Assembly (NCBI GenBank): GCA_964623375.1
Contig: CAZUTS010000001.1
Coordinates: 124,001 to 188,000 of the forward strand
Length of the DNA: 64,000 nucleotides
Direction of reading: 5' to 3'
From: JAMCZK01 sp964623375
Lineage (GTDB): Bacteria; Chloroflexota; Anaerolineae; Anaerolineales; UBA11579
Shown: one piece after another, positions 25,502 through 33,670 of the stretch
Layout: each line of letters starts with the position of its first letter
Numbering within the stretch: position 1 is the stretch's first letter
Position numbers and translations under genes: made by a program
The notes under the pieces: generated by a model
Told to the model about the DNA's origin: nothing
Databases searched by the model: none
What the model saw: the letters and a program-made list of their open reading frames with translations, nothing else

Positions 25502-26994
25502 CGTGCGCCTCGTTTCTCGCGCCCTTCGGTATCGTCAATCAGGGCGCGTGTGCCGTATTTTATCTGCTTTCCTTCCTTCGCACCTATGGCCGCGCCATCC
25601 TTAATATCATCGGCGGCCAGCAGCACGGTGCGCGCCAGGCTGCGCTGGCCTTGCGAGAGCAGCCGCGTGGCCAGCATACGCATGCGCTTGGCCGCACCCT
25701 GCGGGTCGCCGTGCTCCATGTCCTCGCGGGCGCGCTCCTGCATGCGGTACAGCGAGAGCTTGCCGATTGCCCCGATGAGGCTGGAGGGCGGCGCCTCCGG
25801 TTGCGTGTTCTCGGCCACCGGTCGCATCAGGCGGAAGCGCGCTGAGTTTGACGGCGTGGGGCGCGTGGGCACATCCAGGCTCAGGCGTCCTTCGGCCAGC
25901 ATAAAGTTGCCCTCATGCACGCCGCGTGTGTCCAGTTCAAACTCCAGCAGCAGGCTCAGGCTGTCGTTCTGGGGCACGTTGCCCAAAAAGACAGGCGGCT
26001 CCACAGCCACCAGCCCCACATCTGGCGAAAGGCGGAAAACATAATTCAGCCTGCTGCCAAAGCCGTTCTCGTAACTGAGCTTGACATTGTTGGCGTAGCT
26101 CAGGCTCAGGGTTTGCAGGCGGTTCTCCAGCAGCGTGTGGATCTCGGCGCTCTTGTCCGCATACAGGCTGCTGCCGCCCGCCTTGGAAACCAACTGGTCT
26201 ATAAACTCTTCGTTCCACTCATGGCCAATGCCAATGGCGCTGATGGGGATGCCCAGTTTGGCGGCATCGCTGGCCAGGCGCAGGCAGTCCTCTTCATCGC
26301 CATAGGTGCGCCCGTCCGTGATCAGCACAATATGGTTGATGGCACTGGCGCGCTGGTGGCGCAGCACTTCGTGCAGCCCGGCTTTGAGCCCCTGATAGAT
26401 CTCGGTGCCGCCACTCGTCTGCAGCGTGCTGATGCGCGAGATGAGCCGCTGGATGTCCATGCCCGGCTGGGCCGGGATCACTACCTGGGCGCGGTCGTTG
26501 AAGGTGACCAGCGAGAGCACATCGTGCTCGGAGAGTTGCGAGACAAACTGGCTGGCGGCGCGGATCACCTGGCCCAGGCGCGTGCCCGCCATCGAGGTGG
26601 AGGCGTCCAGTACCAGCGCCACGTTGAGCGGCGGCTTGCGCCGGCGCTCTTCTTCGCTGGCGCTGGGCTTGAGGTCCAGCAAGACGTAGATGACCTGGCC
26701 GGGTTCATTCGGCGTGATCTGCTGGCGGCTGTACAGAGCGTTCACCATCAACGCTGGGGGCGCGTCGATATCTTCGGGCAGGGTGGCGTCATACTCACGC
26801 CGCCTCTGCGGGTCTTGCAGCGTATCGAAGGCTTCCTGCACCAGCAGGAACAGCTCATTGGCGCCGGTGTGCTTGTTGGTATCGGGGTGGAACTGGCGAG
26901 CGGCGCGTCGGTAGGCCCGCTGAATCTCATCCTGGCTGGCGTCACGCGCAATACCCAGGCGGGCGTAGTAATTATCAAGATAGCTGGTAGCCAT
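25498..26994 (-). CDS. J-domain and von Willebrand A domain fusion protein
   Basis: 498 residues with two clear domains. Residues 5-72 form a J domain with HPD at 36-38 (YARLGIARDASQDEIQRAYR, then HPDTNKH). Residues 122-300 form a VWA domain with an intact MIDAS: DASTS at 130-134, SGGTEIYQGL and LITDGRTYGDE. A beta-rich C-terminal region (about 310-400) and a helical tail follow. J domains recruit DnaK; VWA domains mediate metal-dependent protein assembly. This fusion inside a kinase/phosphatase/FHA cluster suggests a regulated chaperone or assembly platform, but no function is established. There is no signal peptide. Confidence 0.9.
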   Translation of the reverse strand: MATSYLDNYYARLGIARDASQDEIQRAYRRAARQFHPDTNKHTGANELFLLVQEAFDTLQDPQRRREYDATLPEDIDAPPALMVNALYSRQQITPNEPGQVIYVLLDLKPSASEEERRRKPPLNVALVLDASTSMAGTRLGQVIRAASQFVSQLSEHDVLSLVTFNDRAQVVIPAQPGMDIQRLISRISTLQTSGGTEIYQGLKAGLHEVLRHQRASAINHIVLITDGRTYGDEEDCLRLASDAAKLGIPISAIGIGHEWNEEFIDQLVSKAGGSSLYADKSAEIHTLLENRLQTLSLSYANNVKLSYENGFGSRLNYVFRLSPDVGLVAVEPPVFLGNVPQNDSLSLLLEFELDTRGVHEGNFMLAEGRLSLDVPTRPTPSNSARFRLMRPVAENTQPEAPPSSLIGAIGKLSLYRMQERAREDMEHGDPQGAAKRMRMLATRLLSQGQRSLARTVLLAADDIKDGAAIGAKEGKQIKYGTRALIDDTEGREKRGAR

Positions 26995-27047
26995 GCGTGG
27001 TCTTATCTTAGTGTAGCCTTCAACCCCTACGATGGTGCATGGGTATT

Positions 27048-27090
27048 AGAACAGATATCGATAGCGCCAAGCACTATCGATATCTGTTCT
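27048..27090. other. Perfect 17-bp inverted repeat directly after the PP2C stop
   Basis: Arms 27048-27064 and 27074-27090 are perfectly complementary with a 9-nt loop, and contain the sub-palindrome TATCGATA in each arm. It begins 1 nt after the phosphatase TAA. No T-run follows on either strand, so it is not a standard terminator. An mRNA-stabilising or attenuating hairpin, or a protein-binding site before the DnaJ-VWA gene, are alternatives. Confidence 0.6.
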
Positions 27091-27091
27091 T

Positions 27092-27991
27092 TTAGTGCAC
27101 CAGCCGCGCCAGCACTACGGAGATGTTGTCTGGCCCGCCAGCCGCGTTGGCGGCTTCCACCATGTGCATGCAGGCCAGGTATGGGCTGGCGGTGGCATTC
27201 ACGATGGTTTGGATGTCATCTTCGTCTACAAAGCCCCATAAACCATCCGAGCACACCAGCAGGAATGCGTTTGTGGAAAGCGTGCCGGTGTAAAAATCGG
27301 CTTGCACTACATCGCCCTGCCCCAGGGCGCGGTACAGCATGGATTTCTGCGGGTGATCGGCCGCCTCTTCCTCGCTCAGTTGGCCCATCTCCTGCAGACG
27401 CTTGACCAGCGTGTGGTCCTTGGTGAGCTGCTCCATGCGCCCGTCTCGGTGCACCAGGTAGGCGCGGCTGTCACCCATATGGGCGATCACCAGCTGGTTG
27501 CCCAGCACCAAGGCGGCCGTCAGCGTGCAGCCGCCGCCCGGCGCAGCACGTCGCACGGCGCGGTGCGCTTCGTTCACGGCGTCTTCCATCATCTCGCGCA
27601 GCGATTCTTCGGTCGGTTGCGGGTCTGGGCCAAACAGCGGCTTGTATAAGCGCTGCACCAGATAATTGCCCAACGAGCGCACGGCCACCTCGCTGGCCAC
27701 TTCACCGTTGCGGTGGCCGCCCATGCCATCGGCGATGACATACAGCCCCAGCGGCAGGCCAGAGTTAGCGCTGCCCAGCGTGCCGTTGAGGCACAGCAGG
27801 CTGTCTTCGTTGTTCTCACGGCGCTGCCCCAGGTCCAGTGCGCTGCCCGAGATCAGGTGTATGTACTTGCCCGAGCGCTCGCCATTGGCCAGTTCCCACA
27901 CCTGGGCTTCGCTCAGCGGGGCCGTGGCGGCGTTGCTCGGCAGCGGGCCGGATGCCTTTTTCTTGCCAAAAAGTTTCTTGAAGAAATTCAT
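27092..27991 (-). CDS. PP2C-family Ser/Thr protein phosphatase
   Basis: 299 residues. PPM/PP2C motifs appear in order: RRENNEDSLL, VIADGMGGHRNGEVAS, GGCTLTAALV, AHMGDSRAYL, LTKDHTLV, LLVCSDGLWGF and GGPDNISVVLARL, giving a complete set of metal-binding aspartates. A short basic N-terminus (FKKLFGKKKA) precedes the catalytic domain; no membrane helix is present. It dephosphorylates Ser/Thr targets of Hanks-type kinases. The kinase gene is 23 bp upstream on the same strand, so the two are almost certainly an opposing pair. Confidence 0.95.
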   Translation of the reverse strand: MNFFKKLFGKKKASGPLPSNAATAPLSEAQVWELANGERSGKYIHLISGSALDLGQRRENNEDSLLCLNGTLGSANSGLPLGLYVIADGMGGHRNGEVASEVAVRSLGNYLVQRLYKPLFGPDPQPTEESLREMMEDAVNEAHRAVRRAAPGGGCTLTAALVLGNQLVIAHMGDSRAYLVHRDGRMEQLTKDHTLVKRLQEMGQLSEEEAADHPQKSMLYRALGQGDVVQADFYTGTLSTNAFLLVCSDGLWGFVDEDDIQTIVNATASPYLACMHMVEAANAAGGPDNISVVLARLVH

Positions 27992-28014
27992 GGGGCTGCT
28001 CTTTCTGCGTAGCG

Positions 28015-29928
28015 CTATGCCAGGAAGGCATACACTTTCTTGTCGGTAGAGCCGATGAAGATCATATCGTCATACGCCACCGGGGTGCCGGTGATGGGCG
28101 CCTCGGTCTGGTAGCGCCAGCGCAAACGCCCGCTGGCGGCATCCAGGCAATACAGGCTGCCATCCACGGAGCCGCAATACACGGCATCCCGATGCACGAT
28201 GGGCGAGCCGTTGACCTGGTGCTCGGTCGTGTAGCGCCACAGCTCTTTGGCGGAGCGCGTGTCAATGGCGTAGATGATGTGGTCGGCCGCCCCGGTGTAG
28301 AGCACATTGCCGGCGATGGCCGGCGTGCAGATGCTGCCCTTGCCGAGGCGGAAGCGCCACACGGCCCAGCCGGAATTCGCATCCAGCGCGTACAGCGTGC
28401 CATCCATGGAGTTGAAGTACACCACGCCGTCTTGCAGCACCGGCGAAGATGTAATGGCGCGCTTGGCCTTGAAGCGCCAGCGTGGGTCGCCGCGGAAATC
28501 GGTGGCGGTGAAGTCGCCCGCTTCGGAGCCAAAGTACACGTGCTCGTTGCCCACCCACGGGGTGGAACGCACTGGCGAGCCCACCTCAGAGCGCCAGGCT
28601 AGGCGCCCGCTGCTCAGGCTTACCGCGTGCAGGCTGCCATCATCCGAGCCAATGAACACGTGCCCCTCGGCAATGCGCGGTGAGGAGCGCACCGCGCCGT
28701 CGGTGTAGTGTGTCCACACCACCTTGCCGGAGCGGGTCGAGATGACGTGCAAACGGCGGTCTTCTGAGCCGAAATAGATGTTGTTGTCAAAGATGGCTGG
28801 CTTGCTGGTGATGCCGCCGTCTGTGGGGTACTTCCATTTGAACTCGCCGTTGGAGGCATCCAGCGCATACAGGTTGTTGTCGTAGCAGCCGATGTACAGG
28901 GTGCCATCATGATACGCTGCCGAGCTGCGCAGCTCATCTTCAGCTTCAAAGCTCCACAGTGGCTTTACGCCCATGCCGCGGCTGGGCATGCTGCCGCTCA
29001 CCGCGGTGGGGATGCTCAGGTTGAGCAGCGTGCCGGTCTTGCGCGCTACATTGATTAGCGCTTCTTTCATTTCAATGGCGCTGTCGTAGCGGTCCTCTGG
29101 CTTGTACTCCAGGGCGCGCTCCACCACCGCCGCCATCTCGCGGCTCACGTTGGGGTTGATCTCGTTGATCTGGCGCTCGCCAAACGAGAAGGGTGCCTCC
29201 ATCTGCGGATCGCGCAGCGTCAGTAGGTGGTGCAACGTAGCGCCCAGCGCGTAAATATCCACCTTGGGGGTGGCCTCGCCGCGGTACTGGTCAGGCGGGG
29301 AGTAGCCCTGCGTGCCCACCATCGTGTTCTTCTGGCCAGATTCAAATACCTTGGCGATGCCAAAATCCACCAGTGCGATGTGGTTCTGCAGCGTGTTCAT
29401 AATGTTGGAGGGCTTGATGTCACGGAAGATGATCGGTTCCGGTTTGTGGCTGTGCAAGTAATCCAGCACATCACACAACTCCACCGCCCAGGCCAGCACT
29501 TGCTCCTCAGGGAAGAAGCTGTTGGTCTCGGCCAGCAGTTGCTCTAAGTTCTTGCCGTGAATGAATTCCAGCACCAGATAGGCGCGCTCGCCAATGGTGA
29601 AGTAATCGTAGATACGGGGAATGGAAGGGTGGCGCAGCGTGGCGAGGATGTTGGCCTCGCGCTCAAAGATCTGGAAGATGTTCTTGCGCACCAGGGGGTC
29701 GGTCACCTGGCTGATCATTTCCTTGATCGCCACCAGGCGGATGGCTTTGAAGTTCTTATCACGGGCACGATACACCGACCCCATGCCACCGATGCCTACG
29801 ATCTCTTGGATCTCGTAGCGCTCCTGCAGCACTTCTCCCTGCTGCAGTTGGCTGTGGTGGCTGGAGTGCTCTGGGTTTTCCAGATTGCGGGTGGGTTGTT
29901 CCTCGCTCAGCGTAACTCCTCGGCCCAT
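28015..29928 (-). CDS. Ser/Thr protein kinase with PQQ-type beta-propeller
   Basis: The protein is 637 residues from the ATG at 29928. An in-frame ATG at 30003 would add 25 residues, but a TATAAT box at 29944-29949 lies inside that extension, so the shorter start is preferred. The kinase domain (about 38-295 in this numbering) has GIGGMGSVYRA, AIKEMI, FRDIKPSN (Phe for His in HRD), DFGIAKVF and GYSPPDQY. The C-terminal half is about seven repeats of a PQQ/quinoprotein-like blade, each with a core of the type V-Y-x-G-S-x-D-x-x-L-Y-A-L-D-x-x-S-G. No membrane helix separates them, so the propeller is cytoplasmic and may be a sensor or substrate-docking surface. Confidence 0.9.
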   Translation of the reverse strand: MGRGVTLSEEQPTRNLENPEHSSHHSQLQQGEVLQERYEIQEIVGIGGMGSVYRARDKNFKAIRLVAIKEMISQVTDPLVRKNIFQIFEREANILATLRHPSIPRIYDYFTIGERAYLVLEFIHGKNLEQLLAETNSFFPEEQVLAWAVELCDVLDYLHSHKPEPIIFRDIKPSNIMNTLQNHIALVDFGIAKVFESGQKNTMVGTQGYSPPDQYRGEATPKVDIYALGATLHHLLTLRDPQMEAPFSFGERQINEINPNVSREMAAVVERALEYKPEDRYDSAIEMKEALINVARKTGTLLNLSIPTAVSGSMPSRGMGVKPLWSFEAEDELRSSAAYHDGTLYIGCYDNNLYALDASNGEFKWKYPTDGGITSKPAIFDNNIYFGSEDRRLHVISTRSGKVVWTHYTDGAVRSSPRIAEGHVFIGSDDGSLHAVSLSSGRLAWRSEVGSPVRSTPWVGNEHVYFGSEAGDFTATDFRGDPRWRFKAKRAITSSPVLQDGVVYFNSMDGTLYALDANSGWAVWRFRLGKGSICTPAIAGNVLYTGAADHIIYAIDTRSAKELWRYTTEHQVNGSPIVHRDAVYCGSVDGSLYCLDAASGRLRWRYQTEAPITGTPVAYDDMIFIGSTDKKVYAFLA

Positions 29929-29943
29929 CGGGCCTGGTGAGCG

Positions 29944-29949
29944 ATTATA
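29944..29949 (-). promoter_or_regulatory. Probable -10 box of the kinase-PQQ gene
   Basis: TATAAT on the minus strand lies 15 nt before the ATG at 29928. It probably drives the kinase-phosphatase-VWA-FHA block. Confidence 0.45.
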
Positions 29950-30085
29950 GCTCTGAGGCTTGTTCTGCGCCCGTTTCCCTAACCCTGATATGGCTTTGCG
30001 CATAGTCCCTTACCGACATATATTTCTAAGACTTAGATCGTTTCCCTATTCCATTGGGTGAGGTGAGTTGATTGCATCACTGGTT

Positions 30086-30091
30086 TAGAAT
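30086..30091 (+). promoter_or_regulatory. Probable -10 box of the OCD-like gene (leaderless type)
   Basis: TAGAAT lies 6 nt before the ATG at 30098, with no Shine-Dalgarno between. Confidence 0.5.
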
Positions 30092-30097
30092 TGCCCC

Positions 30098-31090
30098 ATG
30101 CTGATCCTTACCGCTAACGAAGTCCGCCAGGCGCTGCCAATGCACGAGTGCATCGCCGCCATGAAGCAGGCCTACGCCGCGCTGTCTGGCGGCGCCGCCG
30201 AAGTGCCGCTGCGCTCCCGCTTGACCGTAGCCCCGCACGAGGGCCTGAGCATCCTCATGCCCGCCTTCGTGGATGGCGCCTCGGCCAAAGAGCAGGCCTT
30301 GGCCGTCAAGTTGGTCTCGCTGTTCAACAAGAATCCGGCGCGCGGCCTGCCGCTCATCAACGCCGTGGTGCTCGCCTTTGATCCCGAAACCGGCGCGCTG
30401 CAAGCCATCCTGGAGGGCGCCGCCGTCACCGCCATCCGCACCGGCGCCGGTTGCGGCGCCGCCACCGATGTGCTTGCCCGCCCCGATGCGCGCACGGTAG
30501 CGGTCTTCGGTGCGGGCGTGCAAGCCCGCACCCAGCTGGCCGCTGCCTGCGAAGTGCGTGACATTGAAACCGCGTGGGTCTACTCACCCAACGCCGAGCA
30601 GGCCGCTGCTTTCATCGCTGAGATGGCCGGGGTGGGGCGCATTCCCAAAGACTTGCGTGCCGCCGCCAGCCCGCAAGAGGCGGCCGCCAACGCCGACATT
30701 ATCAGCACCGCCACCACCAGCCCTACACCCGTCTTCGCCGCTGGGGATGTGCGCCCCGGCACGCACATCAACGCTGCGGGATCCTACACCGCCGATGTCA
30801 TCGAGGTACCCAGTGAGCTGGTGGCGCGTGCCCACGTCACCGTAGACAGCCGCTCGGCCACGCAAGCCGAGAGTGGCGAGATTGCCATGACCCTGCAACA
30901 GGGGCTGCTCGCTGCTGACCATATCTACGAAATCGGTGAGGTGCTCAACGGCCAGGCGGCCGGGCGCAGCTCCGCCGAGCAAATCACCTTCTTCAAGTCT
31001 GTGGGCGTGGCCGTACAAGATGCCATGGCCGCCCGCGTCGCTGTAGCCAATGCCCAAAAACTGGGTATTGGCACCCAAGTAGCCTGGTAA
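30098..31090 (+). CDS. Ornithine cyclodeaminase / mu-crystallin family enzyme
   Basis: 330 residues. The family fold has an N-terminal substrate domain with VPLRSRL, then LAVKLVSLFNKNPARGLP (Lys near the active site) and LEGAAVTAIRTGAGCGAAT. The NAD-binding Rossmann motif is VAVFGAGVQARTQL. GTHINAAGSY and the Asp-containing VTVDSRSA complete the pattern. Members act as ornithine cyclodeaminase, alanine dehydrogenase or ketimine reductase; which one cannot be decided here. It is followed by an FAD amine oxidase-like gene 13 bp downstream, suggesting joint catabolism of an amino or imino acid. Confidence 0.9.
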   Translation: MLILTANEVRQALPMHECIAAMKQAYAALSGGAAEVPLRSRLTVAPHEGLSILMPAFVDGASAKEQALAVKLVSLFNKNPARGLPLINAVVLAFDPETGALQAILEGAAVTAIRTGAGCGAATDVLARPDARTVAVFGAGVQARTQLAAACEVRDIETAWVYSPNAEQAAAFIAEMAGVGRIPKDLRAAASPQEAAANADIISTATTSPTPVFAAGDVRPGTHINAAGSYTADVIEVPSELVARAHVTVDSRSATQAESGEIAMTLQQGLLAADHIYEIGEVLNGQAAGRSSAEQITFFKSVGVAVQDAMAARVAVANAQKLGIGTQVAW

Positions 31091-31103
31091 CAAGGAGAAA
31101 TCG

Positions 31104-32255
31104 TTGAGCCTTCCCAAAACAGCTTCAGTGGTCATCATCGGCGGCGGCGTCATGGGCGCCTCGGCGGCCTATCACTTCGCCCAGCGCGGCATCAAAGATG
31201 TGGTGCTGCTCGAGAAAGATGAATTCTTCGGGCAAGGCGCTACCGGCCGCTGCGCTGGCGGCGTGCGCTACCAGTTCGGCACCGAGGTCAACATTCGCCT
31301 CAGCCTCGCCAGCCTGCCCATGCTGGAGCGCTTTCCGGAGGAGATCGGCCAGGAGGTGGATTACCGCAAGTGTGGCTACCTGTTCCTGCTCACCAACGAC
31401 GCCGATATTGCCGTCTTCGAAAAAAACGTCGCCCTGCAAAACAGCCTGGGCGTAGACACCCAATGGCTCTCCGGTGATGAGATCCGTGCCCGCTTGCCGC
31501 AAATGAATCTGGATGATGTGCTCAAGGGCACGTACAACGCCGCCGATGGCCTGTGCGACCCCAACAGCGTGGTGATGGGCTACATCAACGCCGCCACCAA
31601 GCTGGGCGCTACCTGCCTTGGCAGCATCGAGGTCACCGGCCTGCAAGTGGAAGGCGGCGCGATCACTGGCGTGCACACCAACCAGGGCAGCATTGCCGCC
31701 CCGTTGGTGCTCAACGCCGCTGGCCCCTGGGCCGCGCCCATCGGTAAGATGGCCGGGGTACACATCCCCATCATTCCGGTGCGCCGCCAGATCGTCACCA
31801 CCACACCGCTACCCGGCATCCCTGCCGATTTTCCTTTTGTGATCGATTTTGCCAGGTCGCTCTATTTCCATCGCGAGGGTGAGGGCTTGCTTACCGGCAT
31901 GTCCAACCCAGACCAGGCGCCTGGCTTTGACCAGAACGTGGACCCCGAGTGGGAACTGGTGCACATGGAGAATGGTGTCGCGCGCCTGCCGCTGCTCGAG
32001 CAGGCCGGCTTGGCCAGCCATTGGGCTGGCCTCTATGAGGTCACGCCGGATGCGCACCCCATCTTTGGCGCAACGCCTGTAGAGGGCTTCTACCTCGTGG
32101 CCGGCTTCTCTGGCCACGGCTTCATGCACGGCCCAATTGCCGGCAAGCTGATGGCCGAGATCATGTTGGATGGCGACGCCAGCTCGGTGGATGTGTCCAT
32201 GCTCGGCTTAGACCGCTTCAGCAGTGAATCGTTGAAGGAATACAATGTCATCTAG
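31104..32255 (+). CDS. FAD-dependent amine/amino-acid oxidoreductase (DAO family)
   Basis: 383 residues of the D-amino-acid oxidase / sarcosine oxidase beta-like family. The dinucleotide-binding motif is VVIIGGGVMGASAAYHFA at the N-terminus. ATGRCAGGVRYQFGTE is the flavin-contacting loop, and GLYEVTPDAHPIFG with GFSGHGFMHGPIAGKL is the C-terminal FAD block. The protein resembles SoxB/DadA/glycine oxidase enzymes; substrate not determined. The start is TTG with AAGGAGA 6 nt upstream. Coupling to the OCD-like gene suggests the two process the same amino acid or its imine. Confidence 0.9.
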   Translation: MSLPKTASVVIIGGGVMGASAAYHFAQRGIKDVVLLEKDEFFGQGATGRCAGGVRYQFGTEVNIRLSLASLPMLERFPEEIGQEVDYRKCGYLFLLTNDADIAVFEKNVALQNSLGVDTQWLSGDEIRARLPQMNLDDVLKGTYNAADGLCDPNSVVMGYINAATKLGATCLGSIEVTGLQVEGGAITGVHTNQGSIAAPLVLNAAGPWAAPIGKMAGVHIPIIPVRRQIVTTTPLPGIPADFPFVIDFARSLYFHREGEGLLTGMSNPDQAPGFDQNVDPEWELVHMENGVARLPLLEQAGLASHWAGLYEVTPDAHPIFGATPVEGFYLVAGFSGHGFMHGPIAGKLMAEIMLDGDASSVDVSMLGLDRFSSESLKEYNVI

Positions 32256-32295
32256 CCCCTCCTGGATGCGACAATCACGTTCGCGTCGTCTTTGT

Positions 32296-32390
32296 GAGGC
32301 GCAGGCTTGCCTGCGCACGAAGCAATCCCCGAGCGTGTTTGCAATTCCAACCTGGGGATTGCTTCAGTCGGCCGCATTGACATGCGGCCT
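32296..32390. repeat. Dispersed palindromic element, copy A (family GAGGCGCAGG)
   Basis: GAGGCGCAGGCTTGCCTG plus CGCACGAAGCAATCCCC begins the element. GGGGATTGCTTC at 32354-32365 is the reverse complement of 32319-32330. A small hairpin (GGCCGCAT / ATGCGGCC) follows at about 32371-32390. Copies of the left part recur at 35746 and 56961. The 186-bp gap between the FAD oxidase and cinA otherwise holds nothing. Confidence 0.8.
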
Positions 32391-32441
32391 CCTTCGCAAA
32401 CACGGTTGGGCTAACTTTCGACTTGGGGCACAACACTAATC

Positions 32442-33605
32442 ATGCCATCCGCAGAGATCCTCACCATTGGCACCGAGCTGCTGCTCGGTGAGATCACCGA
32501 TACCAACACCCAGTACCTGGCGCGCCAATTACGTGACGCGGGCATTGACCTGTATTACACATCCACCGTGGGTGACAACGAGCAGCGCATCGCCGATGCG
32601 GTGACCCTCGGCCTTAGCCGCTCCGATATCCTGCTGTGCACCGGCGGCCTCGGCCCCACGGTGGACGATGTCACCCGCGAAGGCATCGCCCGCGCCCTCG
32701 GTGTCAGCCTCGAATTTCGCCCTGAGCTGTGGCAGCAGATCGAAGCGCGCTTTGCGCGCATGAAGCGCACCCCCAGCGAGAACAACAGGCGCCAGGCCGA
32801 GCTGCCCGCGGGCGGCCGCAGCCTGGAGAACGCCGTGGGCAGCGCCCCCGGCATTCTGATTGAACACAACGGCAAGGTCGTCATCACCGTGCCGGGTGTG
32901 CCCAGCGAAATGCGCTATCTCTACGAACACGGCATCTTGCCCTACTTCAAAGAGCGCTTCGGTCTCACCGGTGTCATCCGTGCGCGTGTGCTGCACACCG
33001 CGGGCGTGCCCGAATCGCAAATTGACCAGCACCTGGCTGACCTGGAGCGCCAGACCAATCCCACCGTGGGCCTGGCCGCCCATGCCGGCAGCGTAGACGT
33101 GCGCCTCACCGCCAAAGCCGAGAGTCCCGAGCAGGCCGCCGAGATGCTGGATGCGCTCGAGGCCGAGGTGCGCGAGCGCCTCGGTGACTGGGTGCACGGC
33201 GTAGACGAAGAAACGCTGGCGCGCGCCGTATTGCGCGAGGTGGCCCAACGGAAGCAAACCATCGCTGTGCTGGAGAAGGGTCTCAACGGCGCCATCGTCA
33301 AAGCCTTCACGGGCGAGGGCAATGCCTTCGTAGGCGGTGAGGTGCTGCACGCCACGCTGCGCACTGAGGCACTCAAGCTGGCCGCCACCGAATACGCCTC
33401 CAAAGTGCGCGCCGACCTGGTGCTGGCGGTCGAGCTGCGCGCCGCTAAAGACGGCGGCCACGAGCTGGAGATTTTCATCACGGGCCTCAAGATTCCCCAT
33501 CATGTTGCCTTTCCCTACGGCGGCCACACCACCCAGGCCGCTGGCTGGGCCACCAGCCTGGCGCTGTCTTTCCTGCGGCGCAAGCTGCTGGATGAGGTAA
33601 ACTAG
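32442..33605 (+). CDS. cinA: CinA-like protein with degenerate amidase domain
   Basis: 387 residues. The N-terminal MoaB/MogA-like (COG1058) domain is well conserved: LTIGTELLLGEITDTNTQYL, LLCTGGLGPTVDDVTRE, and VPGVPSEM, which fits ADP-ribose/nicotinamide-nucleotide pyrophosphatase activity. The C-terminal CinA domain is in place (about 250-385). However, the catalytic block normally reading AESCTGG is LEKGLNG here, so the nucleophilic Ser is absent. Nicotinamide-nucleotide amidase activity is therefore unlikely. This could be a lineage-specific pseudo-domain retained for structure. Confidence 0.88.
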   Translation: MPSAEILTIGTELLLGEITDTNTQYLARQLRDAGIDLYYTSTVGDNEQRIADAVTLGLSRSDILLCTGGLGPTVDDVTREGIARALGVSLEFRPELWQQIEARFARMKRTPSENNRRQAELPAGGRSLENAVGSAPGILIEHNGKVVITVPGVPSEMRYLYEHGILPYFKERFGLTGVIRARVLHTAGVPESQIDQHLADLERQTNPTVGLAAHAGSVDVRLTAKAESPEQAAEMLDALEAEVRERLGDWVHGVDEETLARAVLREVAQRKQTIAVLEKGLNGAIVKAFTGEGNAFVGGEVLHATLRTEALKLAATEYASKVRADLVLAVELRAAKDGGHELEIFITGLKIPHHVAFPYGGHTTQAAGWATSLALSFLRRKLLDEVN

Positions 33606-33670
33606 GCCAATTTAATTTCAAGCACTTATTTGCTTGCCTTCGGTTGGCAAGACTATCGAAAGGGAAATGA

